64,000 bases of DNA, from NCBI GenBank assembly GCA_900544275.1, contig UQUU01000001.1, positions 260,832 through 324,831 on the forward strand, written 5' to 3'. The translations under genes were made by a program, and so were the position numbers. The stretch is from an uncultured Succiniclasticum sp. GTDB taxonomy: Bacteria; Bacillota; Negativicutes; Acidaminococcales; Acidaminococcaceae. Of the stretch, positions 34,552 to 43,393 are shown piece by piece. The notes below the pieces were generated by a model. It did no database searches, had not been told where the DNA came from, and saw nothing but the letters and a program-made list of their open reading frames with translations. How positions within the stretch are numbered: position 1 is the first letter of the stretch; every line of letters starts with the position of its first letter.

Positions 34552-36582
34552 GCTGCGATAGTAGGTAAACATTACAAAGTTAGCCAACGCATCTTCATAT
34601 TCATGTTGCGGATATGGTTCATCAATTTTATCCACAAATTTTACGAACCGGCTGTAATAATACGCTTTATCACCAAAGAACCCTAACGCACTGTCTTTTT
34701 CCGGATAATATTGCAAGAGATTCCGCCCAATAAACTGCTCCGGCGGCTGAATTCCCAGCAAACAAAGTAAGGTGGGAGCCAGATCGATCTGCGAAGCATA
34801 GGTGGATGGGTCCAGACCAGCCAGCGGCTTCAGATTTTTAGAAATAAAAATCAGGGGGATGGGGGCAATACTGCGGCGGTCTTCTTCTTTGGAAACTATT
34901 GTTGTATATTCTCCGCCGGAATGGGGGTTGTGGTCGCTGGTAATGATATACAGCGTCCGCTCATCCATCAGGCCGGCTTCCCCGGCAGCGCGGAAAAATT
35001 CTTTAAAGGTGGAATCCACCCAATACATACCGTGAATCGTCACCAGCTGGTTCTCCCGAAAACTGGCCGGCGTATCTTCCCACTTTGTCGCGTAATAAGG
35101 ATAGGGCTGGTGCATATCCAGGGTTTTGGTTACATAAATAAATTTTTTCCCTTTCAGCTTCTTCAGCGACTCCAGCGTATAACGATACATTTCATCATTA
35201 TGGAAGCCCCAGCCGGAAGCGCCGGTACAGCCTGCCGCCTCCATATCTTCCCGGGCCTCATAATTTTCCATGCCGAACTGATCCGTATACTCCTTAAATT
35301 CGTGATTATAATAGCGGCTGGAAGCACTGAGGAAATAACCGGTATAGCCATGCTGCTGAGCACTGCGATACAAAGAAGGCGTGCCTTTCCCCGGAATATC
35401 CCCGTCAAACAGTAACTGGGAGCGGAATGTTGCATTCAGACCTTCCGTAGTGGGCAGAGCCGAGGTGTAATAATTGTCAATATGGGGATACGTTTTAAGC
35501 AGATGATCCAGATAAGGCGTTGCTTCGGCGGGGATAAAAGAATTATAGTAATGGATGTAATCCCGATGTACTGACTCCAAAATCAGCATAACAACGCGGT
35601 CATAGGCAGGTTCTATCCGAGGTTGGGGGACAGTTCTGCGCATCACCCCCAATTGGTACATCCATTCTTTGTCTTTATCGGTCAGCTCTTTTTTCTTATG
35701 CACATTTTCCCGCAGCACTTTTTCTTTTTTAAACAAAGCTTTCCCGATAATATTGGGAACAATGGGCGTCACCAGATTATCCCTGTATTCCTGCCGGCTC
35801 TTTTCCACCTGTTCATCACTCCAGAGACCGGATTCACGCAGAGCAAAAAGCCCCAGCTGACTGCCGGAAAAATACAGAAGATTAAAAAGTAAGGTATAAC
35901 CCAGCACGACCATCAGTCCCCAGACAAAATTGGGTTTATGACGCTGGGGCTCCGTACCCCGGAAAAGAAGCGCCACTACTGCGACAAAACCGATAACCCC
36001 GGCAATCTGGGTCACAGAAAAAGAGGTCATCACGCCTTTGATCGCATAAATATTAAAATTACGGAAGAAAACGCTTTGCACGTGCATGGTGGTCTGCCAG
36101 AAATAAATGATGTCCAGCAGCATTAAAAAAGCACAGACCGCATAGACGGCAAAATATAATACTTTATTCCGGGTAACCGGATGATGATGATAAACGAATG
36201 CAGCCAGCAATACCGGCACAATATTGTTCATCAAACCGGCCGGCAGCGCCAAAGCCGTAAGAAAATACGGATCCAGAGCCAGTTTGTAAATCATAAAGCC
36301 GGCAAAGCCCAGATAAATCGCCCCCAGCACGACAGCGGGGAAATAACGGCGTACCCGGTCCGGAATACGTTTACGGCGAAAAAAAAGCAAGCCGCCCAAA
36401 GCCAGGATCACAACGTCACGCAACAACGCATTGATTACCAGTTCCCAATAATCTCCTAAAGGAAATGGCGTGATCCCGGCATAGATCGCCTGCGCACGAA
36501 CAGCTTCCCAACTGAAAACTGCCACAACTACAACTATGCTGCCTGCCGTCAGAAAAAAACGACTTCTTCTCTCATCTTTCAT
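34525..36582 (-). CDS. LtaS/sulfatase-superfamily membrane phospho-transferase
   Basis: About 685 residues. Five or six N-terminal membrane helices (to about 270) and a large extracytoplasmic alkaline-phosphatase/sulfatase-type domain, as in LtaS, OpgB and EptA. Metal and nucleophile motifs: VVMLILESVHRDYIHYY (metal-binding Glu), SALPTTEGLNATF (nucleophilic Thr), SASSRYYNHEF and TSDHNPHSGGEYT (Asp-His pair). Such enzymes move glycerol phosphate or phosphoethanolamine from a phospholipid onto a glycan. Start ATG 36582 is chosen over the frame to 36681, which lacks support. Last in the LPS operon next to a diacylglycerol-kinase-like gene, so LPS or a periplasmic glycan is a reasonable acceptor; no teichoic-acid genes are seen. 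Confidence 0.85.
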   Translation of the reverse strand: MKDERRSRFFLTAGSIVVVVAVFSWEAVRAQAIYAGITPFPLGDYWELVINALLRDVVILALGGLLFFRRKRIPDRVRRYFPAVVLGAIYLGFAGFMIYKLALDPYFLTALALPAGLMNNIVPVLLAAFVYHHHPVTRNKVLYFAVYAVCAFLMLLDIIYFWQTTMHVQSVFFRNFNIYAIKGVMTSFSVTQIAGVIGFVAVVALLFRGTEPQRHKPNFVWGLMVVLGYTLLFNLLYFSGSQLGLFALRESGLWSDEQVEKSRQEYRDNLVTPIVPNIIGKALFKKEKVLRENVHKKKELTDKDKEWMYQLGVMRRTVPQPRIEPAYDRVVMLILESVHRDYIHYYNSFIPAEATPYLDHLLKTYPHIDNYYTSALPTTEGLNATFRSQLLFDGDIPGKGTPSLYRSAQQHGYTGYFLSASSRYYNHEFKEYTDQFGMENYEAREDMEAAGCTGASGWGFHNDEMYRYTLESLKKLKGKKFIYVTKTLDMHQPYPYYATKWEDTPASFRENQLVTIHGMYWVDSTFKEFFRAAGEAGLMDERTLYIITSDHNPHSGGEYTTIVSKEEDRRSIAPIPLIFISKNLKPLAGLDPSTYASQIDLAPTLLCLLGIQPPEQFIGRNLLQYYPEKDSALGFFGDKAYYYSRFVKFVDKIDEPYPQHEYEDALANFVMFTYYRSSLPAGKQD

Positions 36583-36709
36583 GGAACACCTGTTATCCAA
36601 AAGTAAAATAAGTAACGCAAAATACTGTAAAGCAAAGAAAATATACCGGTTCGGGAAATGAATTTTTTTGCCACAACGCATATAAAGAGTGAGGCATGCT
36701 CATAACAGC

Positions 36710-37657
36710 TCAGGGAATAAAGACCAGCGGCGTGGCGTCCATCTCCAACCGCAAAGGGGTAGCCGTAACACCGTCTCCGTCCAACTCAACGGGGAACTCC
36801 GCTTCGCAGGTGACAGAACGGACTTCGATCTTCCTGGCAGTACGGCGGATAATACCTTTATCCAGACTCAGTCCTTCTAAAGCAATCAATGAAGCATATT
36901 TCAAAATATCAGAGCGGTTATGGCCGGGAAAGATAGCCACATGAAATACGGGGCTTGTCAACGCCGCTTCCGGAAACAGGTTATAGCGGCCGGCATAATA
37001 ACGGCTCTTACCTATAATGACGGAGGAACCGGAGTACCAGTTTTCTTCTTCATCCAAACGCACTTCAAACGCATAGCGCCAGTTGCTGAAAATCAGCTCA
37101 TTCCGCACCACCTTGGTACTTTTCAGCACGTAGGCGAATTTGTTTAACAGGCGTTTTTCCATAAACCCCACATTATCTACGACCAGAGAATCAAAGCCCA
37201 CGCTGGCCACGGTCAGAAAAAGATGCCCATTCGCCCGGGCCGTATACAGCGGATAGACAAAGCCTTTTAACGCCCGCTGCACCCAGCGCACCGGATCGTT
37301 CCGCAAAAACATCTCCTTGGCGATCAGATTCACCGTACCTGCCGGAAAGACGCTGATATAAGGATGATAATCCAGGTGCAGCATATCTTCTACGAAAGCC
37401 CGAATGGTGCCGTCGCCCCCGGCAATGATCACCCAGTCGCACTTCTCCTCGACCACTTTTTGCGCCAGCTGCGGCATCTGCTCAAAAAATTCTACATCCA
37501 GCATCTCCACCTTGGCATTCAGTTCCCGTTTCAATAACTTAAATACTTCATTAATGCGGGAGGGCATACTGGCAAAAAGTTGCTTACCGGAATAACGGTT
37601 AAACAGGATAAAAACCTTTTTGAATTTTCGCGGATCCACTTGCCTTTTCGGCTGCAT
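36710..37657 (-). CDS. diacylglycerol/lipid kinase family protein (YegS/DgkB type)
   Basis: 315 residues. The DAGK catalytic motif IIAGGDGTIRAFVEDML follows an N-terminal ILFNRYSGK. The second domain carries VASVGFDSLVVDNVG and the late PVELDGDGVTATPLRLE of the YegS/BmrU/DgkB superfamily, which phosphorylates diacylglycerol, sphingoid bases or related lipids. ATG 37657 has GGAGGG upstream and overlaps the stop of the heptosyltransferase by one base (TGATG), so translation is coupled. With an LtaS-like transferase immediately downstream, recycling of diacylglycerol released from phosphatidylglycerol is a coherent hypothesis. Confidence 0.85.
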   Translation of the reverse strand: MQPKRQVDPRKFKKVFILFNRYSGKQLFASMPSRINEVFKLLKRELNAKVEMLDVEFFEQMPQLAQKVVEEKCDWVIIAGGDGTIRAFVEDMLHLDYHPYISVFPAGTVNLIAKEMFLRNDPVRWVQRALKGFVYPLYTARANGHLFLTVASVGFDSLVVDNVGFMEKRLLNKFAYVLKSTKVVRNELIFSNWRYAFEVRLDEEENWYSGSSVIIGKSRYYAGRYNLFPEAALTSPVFHVAIFPGHNRSDILKYASLIALEGLSLDKGIIRRTARKIEVRSVTCEAEFPVELDGDGVTATPLRLEMDATPLVFIP

Positions 37658-38715
37658 CAGATTCCCTCCTCTTGGGCAAGCCATTGTTCACAGGCCGCCA
37701 GCACCTGTTCTACCGTTAACTCTTTCATACACCACATATTATACCGCGGGTCATCACAATGATGCTTCATCCCTGCCGCACAGCCCGGACAGGGCGGCTG
37801 CGCGGTCACGATCGTTGCCCGCTCCGTATAGGGACCGTACAGATCCGGATGGCTGGGGCCGTACATGGCAACGATGGGAACACGCTGACTGATCGCCACA
37901 TGCATGGGCCCGCTGTCGTTGGTCACGATCAGACTGCAGCGACGCATAGCCGCGGCCAATTGCCCAATGGTAAACTGTCCTGTGGCAATAATCGGTTCAC
38001 TATGCATCTGGGCGACTGCCTCCTGCACCATCGCCTCGTCCATGGTGCCGCCGAAAAACACACTGCGATACCCGCGCGATGCCAGGGTATCCGCTACTTC
38101 GGCAAACCGTTCCGGCGCCCAGCGCTTGGTTTCCACAGCGCTGCCGATATTAAAACCGATCAGCTTATCTGCAGGAAGCACACTCTGCTCCTGCCAAAAC
38201 ATTTCCGTAAACTTTACGTCCTCCGGCCCCGGGAAAATTTCCAGGCCATGATGCGACAATTTCTTCACACCTAACTGGGTAAGCACGTCCAGGTACATAT
38301 CCGCCGCATGCTTTTTTCTGTCTAACGGGGTCAGCACCGAGAACCAGGGCTTAAAAAGCCAGTTCGTGCAACCGGCGCGGACTCCTGCCCGAGTCATGGC
38401 GCAGATAAAAGAACAGCGTTCATTCGGATGCAGATTGATTAAAAGATCAAAATTCATCCGTCCCAGATTATGGGCGCAGCTTAATAAAGCTAAAATACTG
38501 TTATCCCTGCCTTTTTTATCAATGGTGATCACTTCATCCAAACAGGGATTGTGCAAAACCACATCTTTCAGTTTTTCATCCACCAGCATGGTGATATGGG
38601 AGTCAGGCGCCGCTTCCCGCAAAGCCCGTATAAAAGGAGTCGTCAGCGTCAGGTCTCCCAGATGCATCAGGAACGTAACCAATATTTTTTTATGATTCAG
38701 TTCCATCGACCTCAC
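37657..38715 (-). CDS. waaF: glycosyltransferase family 9, heptosyltransferase II-like
   Basis: 352 residues. GT9 fold: N-terminal KKILVTFLMHLGDLTLTTPFIRAL and the C-terminal nucleotide-sugar domain with NIGSAVETKRWAPERFAEVAD, VTNDSGPMHVAISQRVPIVAMYGPSHPDLYGP, as in ADP-heptose:LPS heptosyltransferases. A second GT9 gene precedes it; WaaF versus another GT9 role is assigned by context. Start GTG 38715 has AGAGGAAG 7 bases upstream; ATG 38706 is an alternative. It overlaps the preceding gene by 26 bases. Confidence 0.8.
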   Translation of the reverse strand: MRSMELNHKKILVTFLMHLGDLTLTTPFIRALREAAPDSHITMLVDEKLKDVVLHNPCLDEVITIDKKGRDNSILALLSCAHNLGRMNFDLLINLHPNERCSFICAMTRAGVRAGCTNWLFKPWFSVLTPLDRKKHAADMYLDVLTQLGVKKLSHHGLEIFPGPEDVKFTEMFWQEQSVLPADKLIGFNIGSAVETKRWAPERFAEVADTLASRGYRSVFFGGTMDEAMVQEAVAQMHSEPIIATGQFTIGQLAAAMRRCSLIVTNDSGPMHVAISQRVPIVAMYGPSHPDLYGPYTERATIVTAQPPCPGCAAGMKHHCDDPRYNMWCMKELTVEQVLAACEQWLAQEEGI

Positions 38716-39724
38716 CCCGCTTCCTCTTATATTCCTGAAAGACCATCTCCGGCGTCAGTGACTTCATGCAAATCCAGTTGTCACACTGTTTTTTCAGACA
38801 GCCGGCACAATCCACCGGCGCGATCAGGATGACGGACGCCTCGCTGCCGTAAGGCCCTGTGCGTTCCGGTCGGGTCGGCCCATATAAAGCCACCAGCGGT
38901 TTTTTAAACGCCGCGGCAATAAACAAAGGGCCCGTATCGCCGCTGATATAAAAAGAACAATGCTGAATCAAAGCGCCTAACTCCCGCAGGGACGTCTGTC
39001 CCGTAAGATCCGTCACGCCCGGTGTCAGCGTTTGGATCGCCTGCCCCAATACAACGTCATCCGGCCCCCCCGCCAGAACCACCGCGCAGCCATCTGCCAA
39101 AATTTCAGCGGCCAGCCTGGCATAATACTCTACCGGCCATTTTTTCGTTTCCCAGCGGGCCCCCGGCGCCAACACCACGTAAGAGCCCTCCACCGACGGC
39201 ATTTTTTTCTGCACAGCGGCCCATTCAAAAGCAAGCTCCGGCATAGGGAAACGGATCTCTTCCACCTTGCCGCCCAGGTAACGCGCTACATCCAGATAGC
39301 GTTCGATCACATGATCACGGGCGTGTGCGCCGCAGATTGCTTTACTCACCAAGCCGCTGCCTTCCCGCATTTCACAGTAGCCGATGCGGTGGGAGCAACC
39401 GCTGATTGCTGCCAGCACTGCGCTTTTAAACAGCCCCTGCATGTCGATCACCAAATCGAAGTGGCGGGATTGAAGCAAGGCCCGCATTTCTTTGAAATAC
39501 GCCCATTTACCGGACCAGTTCAGTTTTTTAAATTTTACTTTATCAAAATAGAGTATCTCATCCACCATGGGCGGATCCGGCACAAAGGCGGCAAACTGCG
39601 GGTGGACGAGCCAGCTGATACGGGCCCGGGGAAAACGGTCCCGTAAAACTGCAACAAAGGGCAACGTATGCAGTACGTCGCCCAATGAGCTCATTTTGAT
39701 GATAAGTATATTCCGGTATTCCAT
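38690..39724 (-). CDS. waaC: glycosyltransferase family 9, heptosyltransferase I-like
   Basis: 344 residues. ILIIKMSSLGDVLHTLPFVAVLRDRFP at the N-terminus is the WaaC-type signature; the C-terminal half has VVLAPGARWETKKWPVEYYARLA, the SGDTGPLFIAAAFKKPLVALYGPTRPERTGPYG donor loop and a Cys-rich tail (CAGCLKKQCDNWICMK) common in GT9 of this group. Expected to add the first L-glycero-D-manno-heptose to Kdo of LPS at the inner membrane. AGGA precedes ATG 39724. The 89-base gap to gmhB has no evident hairpin. Confidence 0.85.
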   Translation of the reverse strand: MEYRNILIIKMSSLGDVLHTLPFVAVLRDRFPRARISWLVHPQFAAFVPDPPMVDEILYFDKVKFKKLNWSGKWAYFKEMRALLQSRHFDLVIDMQGLFKSAVLAAISGCSHRIGYCEMREGSGLVSKAICGAHARDHVIERYLDVARYLGGKVEEIRFPMPELAFEWAAVQKKMPSVEGSYVVLAPGARWETKKWPVEYYARLAAEILADGCAVVLAGGPDDVVLGQAIQTLTPGVTDLTGQTSLRELGALIQHCSFYISGDTGPLFIAAAFKKPLVALYGPTRPERTGPYGSEASVILIAPVDCAGCLKKQCDNWICMKSLTPEMVFQEYKRKRGEVDGTES

Positions 39725-39813
39725 ATAAATCCTGTGAGTTCTCTGATCCTGTTATCCTGCGTCGGATCGCCGCATTCTCTAACTCCTTAAAACCGAGAGG
39801 CAGTTCGTCAGCT

Positions 39814-40341
39814 TCAGATCCCGGCGGGCCTGATTTGCCCCGCCAGTATCCGCCGGACGAATTCCGCTAAATTGCCGCCGGTAAAAAGATAGCCTTTAAC
39901 GCCTGCCCTTTTCGCCGCTTCTACGTCCCGGGGGCTATCACCGATCAAAAAGGCGTTTTCCGGCAGGACCTGCTGCTCTTGTAAAGCCCGCTTAACCATC
40001 CCCGGCTTCGGCTTACGGCATTCGCACTCCCGGTCATATTCCTGCAGAAGCGCGCCGGGCAGATGGGGGCAGTAGTAAAAAGAAGTAATTTCTCCCCCGG
40101 CTTTTTTTATTTCTTCGCCCATCCATACGTGAAGTTTCTTCACATCTTCTTCCGTAAAATAGCCTCGGGCCACACCGCTCTGATTGGTTACCACCACCAC
40201 GCGATAACCGGCACGATTCAGCAGCGCTACCGCTTCTTTGCTGCCCGGGATCCATCTTACGTCTTTGATCTGATATAAATAGTCCGTATCGGTATTTAAG
40301 ACACCGTCCCTGTCTAAAAGGCACAGCTTCGTTCCTGTCAT
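39814..40341 (-). CDS. gmhB: D-glycero-beta-D-manno-heptose 1,7-bisphosphate 7-phosphatase
   Basis: HAD-superfamily phosphatase removing the C7 phosphate in ADP-heptose synthesis. About 175 residues. Nucleophile motif LLDRDGVLN at the very N-terminus, VVVTNQSGVARGYFTEEDV, zinc-binding CPHLPGALLQEYDRECECRKP and GDSPRDVEAAKRAG. ATG 40341 has AGAAGG somewhat far (13 bases); an in-frame TTG at 40353 would overlap the hldD stop and is possible. Together with gmhA, hldE and hldD the nucleotide-heptose pathway is complete here. Confidence 0.93.
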   Translation of the reverse strand: MTGTKLCLLDRDGVLNTDTDYLYQIKDVRWIPGSKEAVALLNRAGYRVVVVTNQSGVARGYFTEEDVKKLHVWMGEEIKKAGGEITSFYYCPHLPGALLQEYDRECECRKPKPGMVKRALQEQQVLPENAFLIGDSPRDVEAAKRAGVKGYLFTGGNLAEFVRRILAGQIRPAGI

Positions 40342-40349
40342 AGCGTCTG

Positions 40350-41333
40350 TCAATCCTTCTGCCGAAGATAATAACCGCCGGTCTTATCCAGCAAGGCGCA
40401 ATAGTCCGCCACAGCCTGATCAATAGCGGTAAAACCGCCGTCATACCCTGCGGCTAACAGCTTCGCAGCATCCGCCTGAGTATAGCTCTGGTATTTTCCC
40501 TTCAGCACTTCCGGAAAAGGAACGTATTCCAGTTTTTCCAAAGGCGCGTTAAAATGCCTGAGTACAGCTTTGGCTACCGTGTTAAAAGGATGAGCGTGCC
40601 CGGTACCGCAGTTATAGATTCCCTTTAGTTCCGGATGATCCCAGAAAAAGAAGTTTACCTTCACCACGTCTTTCACGTAGACAAAATCCCGGGTCTGTTC
40701 GCCCGCCGCGTAACCGTCATAGGCATCGAACAGTTTTACTTTGCCTTCGGCTTTAAACTGGTTATACATCTGGAAGGCCATGGAAGCCATTTTGCCTTTG
40801 TGGTTTTCCTGGGGCCCATAGACGTTAAAGTACCGCAATCCCACCACCTGGCTTTCCAAACCGTCCAGATAGCGGCGGGCATAATGGTCCATGAATAACT
40901 TGGAAAAAGCATACACATTCAGCGCTTCTTCGCACTCCGGCTTTTCGGTAAAGCCGTGGGCGCCGCTGCCATACGTAGAAGCGGAAGAAGCATAAATGAA
41001 CTGAATTTTCCGGTCCGTGGCAAAGTGGAACAACGCCTTCGTATAGTCAAAGTTGTTCTCCATCATGTATTTGCCATTATATTCCATGGTATCGGAGCAG
41101 GCCCCTTCATGAAAGATCACGTCGATTTTTTCATGATCGAAACAGCCTGACTGAAGCGCTTCCATAAAGGCGGACTTATCCATATAATCCCAAACGTTCA
41201 GCCCCTGAATGTTCTTAAACTTTACCATATTGGTCAGATTGTCGACCACAAGAATATCGTCACGTCCTCTTTCATTGAGACCTTTCACGATATTACTGCC
41301 GATAAAGCCTGCACCGCCGGTGACAATAATCAT
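40350..41333 (-). CDS. hldD: ADP-L-glycero-D-manno-heptose 6-epimerase
   Basis: 327 residues, extended SDR fold. NAD(P)-binding TGGAGFIGSNIVKGL, catalytic YAFSKLFMDHYARRY (Tyr-x3-Lys), FIYASSASTYG and RYFNVYGPQENHKGKMASM are characteristic of HldD/RfaD. Epimerises ADP-D-glycero- to ADP-L-glycero-D-manno-heptose, the donor for the GT9 enzymes downstream. GGGAGGG precedes ATG 41333, which overlaps the hldE stop by four bases. Confidence 0.95.
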   Translation of the reverse strand: MIIVTGGAGFIGSNIVKGLNERGRDDILVVDNLTNMVKFKNIQGLNVWDYMDKSAFMEALQSGCFDHEKIDVIFHEGACSDTMEYNGKYMMENNFDYTKALFHFATDRKIQFIYASSASTYGSGAHGFTEKPECEEALNVYAFSKLFMDHYARRYLDGLESQVVGLRYFNVYGPQENHKGKMASMAFQMYNQFKAEGKVKLFDAYDGYAAGEQTRDFVYVKDVVKVNFFFWDHPELKGIYNCGTGHAHPFNTVAKAVLRHFNAPLEKLEYVPFPEVLKGKYQSYTQADAAKLLAAGYDGGFTAIDQAVADYCALLDKTGGYYLRQKD

Positions 41334-42811
41334 AATTTACCCTCCCGCGCCAGTCCGGCGATTTTCTCTACCAGACCCGTCGTTGAATACCCCTGTTCAA
41401 ATTCAATGATTTCGACTTTTCCCGCATACTCACGGCCGGCCACCTGCTCCGGCAGATAGTCGCCGCCTTTGACTAAAATGTCCGGACGGATCAGCTTGAT
41501 CAGCTTAGCCGGGGTATCTTCCGGGAAGATCACCACCGCATCCACGCAGGCCAGCGAAGCTAAGATACGGGCCCGATCCAGTTCCTGAACCAAGGGGCGC
41601 GTATCTCCCTTTAACCGTTGCACGGAGGCGTCGGAATTTACGCCGATGATCAGATGTTTGCCAAGCTTCGCCGCTTTTTCCAGATAAGAAACATGGCCTA
41701 CATGCAAAATATCAAAACAACCGTTGGTAAAAACGATTTTTTCCCCGCTTTTATGCCAGATCTGCGCCAGATCCCCCACCTCTTTCCAGGAAAGAGGGCG
41801 AAAGCCGTAACCTAATTTTCTTTCTTCCTGCAATAAGTCTTTCAGTAACTCGTCCCGGTGTACCGGATAGGTACCCACTTTCCCGACCACGATCCCTGCG
41901 GCCCGGTTCGCCATATAGACCGCTTCCGGCAAAGAAAGTCCGCCGGCTGCCGCGGCAATCAGGCCGGCTGCCGCCGTATCCCCCGCCCCGGATACATCAA
42001 ATACCTCCAGGGCTACCGCCGGACTGTGGATCACTGTTCGTTTTTCCCCCACCAAGGTCATGCCTTTTTCGCTGCGCGTGACCACCACATTTTTAATATG
42101 ATAGCGTTCCCTGGCCATCTGGGCCAGCTTCAGTACCGGTTCATCCTCATTGGGCACCGACTGTCCCGCCGCCTCGCACATTTCTTTCAGGTTCGGAGTG
42201 ATAAAAGTACAGCCTTCGTATTTTTCCCAATGCGCCCCTTTCGGGTCCACCAGGATAGGCAGGTGGTGCGCATCCGCCATACGGATGAGCCACTGGCAAA
42301 ACGCGTCGGAACAAACGCCCTTGGCATAATCCGAAACAGCGATGCCGTCCAGACCCTGTGCCATCAATTGCAGCAGCCACTGTTTGATCTGGTCCGCTTC
42401 TTCCGCCGCCAGATCACCTACATCCTCGAAATCCAGCCGGAGCATCTGCTGACGGGCCCCAAGGATGCGCATTTTCGTCACCGTAGAACGACGCTGTGAC
42501 TTTATCAATCCGCTGAAATCAATGCCTTCCTTCTGTAAAAGTTCTTCCAGAAGCAGGCGGTTTTCGTCGTCCCCCGTCACGCCTCCCACAAAGACATGAC
42601 AGCCCAGATTAGCCAGATTGGCCGCCACATTGGCCGCGCCGCCCAGCACCGAGCGGATTTTTTTCACCCGGTTGACCGGCACCGGCGCTTCCGGCGAAAT
42701 ACGTTTCACCTCGCCGTAAAAATACCGATCCACCATCACATCACCGATCACTGCGATTTTCAGGTTCTGGATTTTTTCTGCGATAAAAGTCGTGCAATCC
42801 ATACTATTCAT
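41330..42811 (-). CDS. hldE: bifunctional heptose-7-phosphate kinase / heptose-1-phosphate adenylyltransferase
   Basis: About 493 residues: a PfkB/ribokinase-like kinase (1-330; IAVIGDVMVDRYFYGEVKRIS, GGAANVAANLANLG, DVSGAGDTAAAGLIAAAAGG) fused to a nucleotidyltransferase (about 355-493; FTNGCFDILHVGHVSYLEKAAKLG, GVNSDASVQRLKG). The fusion matches the enterobacterial HldE form. ATG 42811 overlaps the end of gmhA; GGTGG lies just upstream. The longer frame to 42904 lies within gmhA and is not used. Confidence 0.95.
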   Translation of the reverse strand: MNSMDCTTFIAEKIQNLKIAVIGDVMVDRYFYGEVKRISPEAPVPVNRVKKIRSVLGGAANVAANLANLGCHVFVGGVTGDDENRLLLEELLQKEGIDFSGLIKSQRRSTVTKMRILGARQQMLRLDFEDVGDLAAEEADQIKQWLLQLMAQGLDGIAVSDYAKGVCSDAFCQWLIRMADAHHLPILVDPKGAHWEKYEGCTFITPNLKEMCEAAGQSVPNEDEPVLKLAQMARERYHIKNVVVTRSEKGMTLVGEKRTVIHSPAVALEVFDVSGAGDTAAAGLIAAAAGGLSLPEAVYMANRAAGIVVGKVGTYPVHRDELLKDLLQEERKLGYGFRPLSWKEVGDLAQIWHKSGEKIVFTNGCFDILHVGHVSYLEKAAKLGKHLIIGVNSDASVQRLKGDTRPLVQELDRARILASLACVDAVVIFPEDTPAKLIKLIRPDILVKGGDYLPEQVAGREYAGKVEIIEFEQGYSTTGLVEKIAGLAREGKL

Positions 42812-43367
42812 GATCCACCAGCTCACATAAAATATGTCCCATAAGAATATGCATTTCCTGAGCCCGGGCCGTAACCTCCGCCGGCACTGCCAGACAGATA
42901 TCACAGCACGCCGCCATCTTGCCGCCGCCGGCTGCCGTCATACCGATACAGGTCATCCCTTTGGCTTTGGCTTCTGCGATTGCCCGCAGCACATTAGCGC
43001 TGTTGCCGGATGTGGACAGCCCTACCAATACATCGCCCGGCTGTCCCAACGCCTGCACCTGACGGGCGAAGACCGCATCATACCCATAGTCGTTGGCCAC
43101 CGCTGTTAAAATGGAGGTATCTACGGTCAGCGCAACAGCCGGAAGTCCGCGGCGCTCCGTTTGGAAACGCCCCACAAATTCCGCAGCCAGATGCTGACTG
43201 TCCGCGGCGCTTCCCCCGTTCCCGCAAAATAAAATTTTATTGCCCCGACGCAGCGCTGCATCGATCAACTGCGCCGTTTTTTCCAGCTGCTCCGGCAGCG
43301 CGGAACGCATCACCTTTTGCAGCACCTGCAGATGCTCCTGCATCCGCTCTTCTATCACTTGCTTCAA
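42804..43367 (-). CDS. gmhA: sedoheptulose-7-phosphate isomerase
   Basis: Converts sedoheptulose 7-phosphate to D-glycero-D-manno-heptose 7-phosphate, the first step towards LPS core heptose. 187 residues, SIS fold: ILFCGNGGSAADSQHLAAEFVGRF, VGLSTSGNSANVLRAIAEAKA and the C-terminal MHILMGHILCELVDHE match GmhA. The start appears to be TTG 43367 with GGTGG upstream; ATG 43343 is a fallback. It follows lptD by 26 bases. Confidence 0.93.
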   Translation of the reverse strand: MKQVIEERMQEHLQVLQKVMRSALPEQLEKTAQLIDAALRRGNKILFCGNGGSAADSQHLAAEFVGRFQTERRGLPAVALTVDTSILTAVANDYGYDAVFARQVQALGQPGDVLVGLSTSGNSANVLRAIAEAKAKGMTCIGMTAAGGGKMAACCDICLAVPAEVTARAQEMHILMGHILCELVDHE

Positions 43368-43393
43368 TCTGCCACCGCTTTCTCAAGTAAAAA

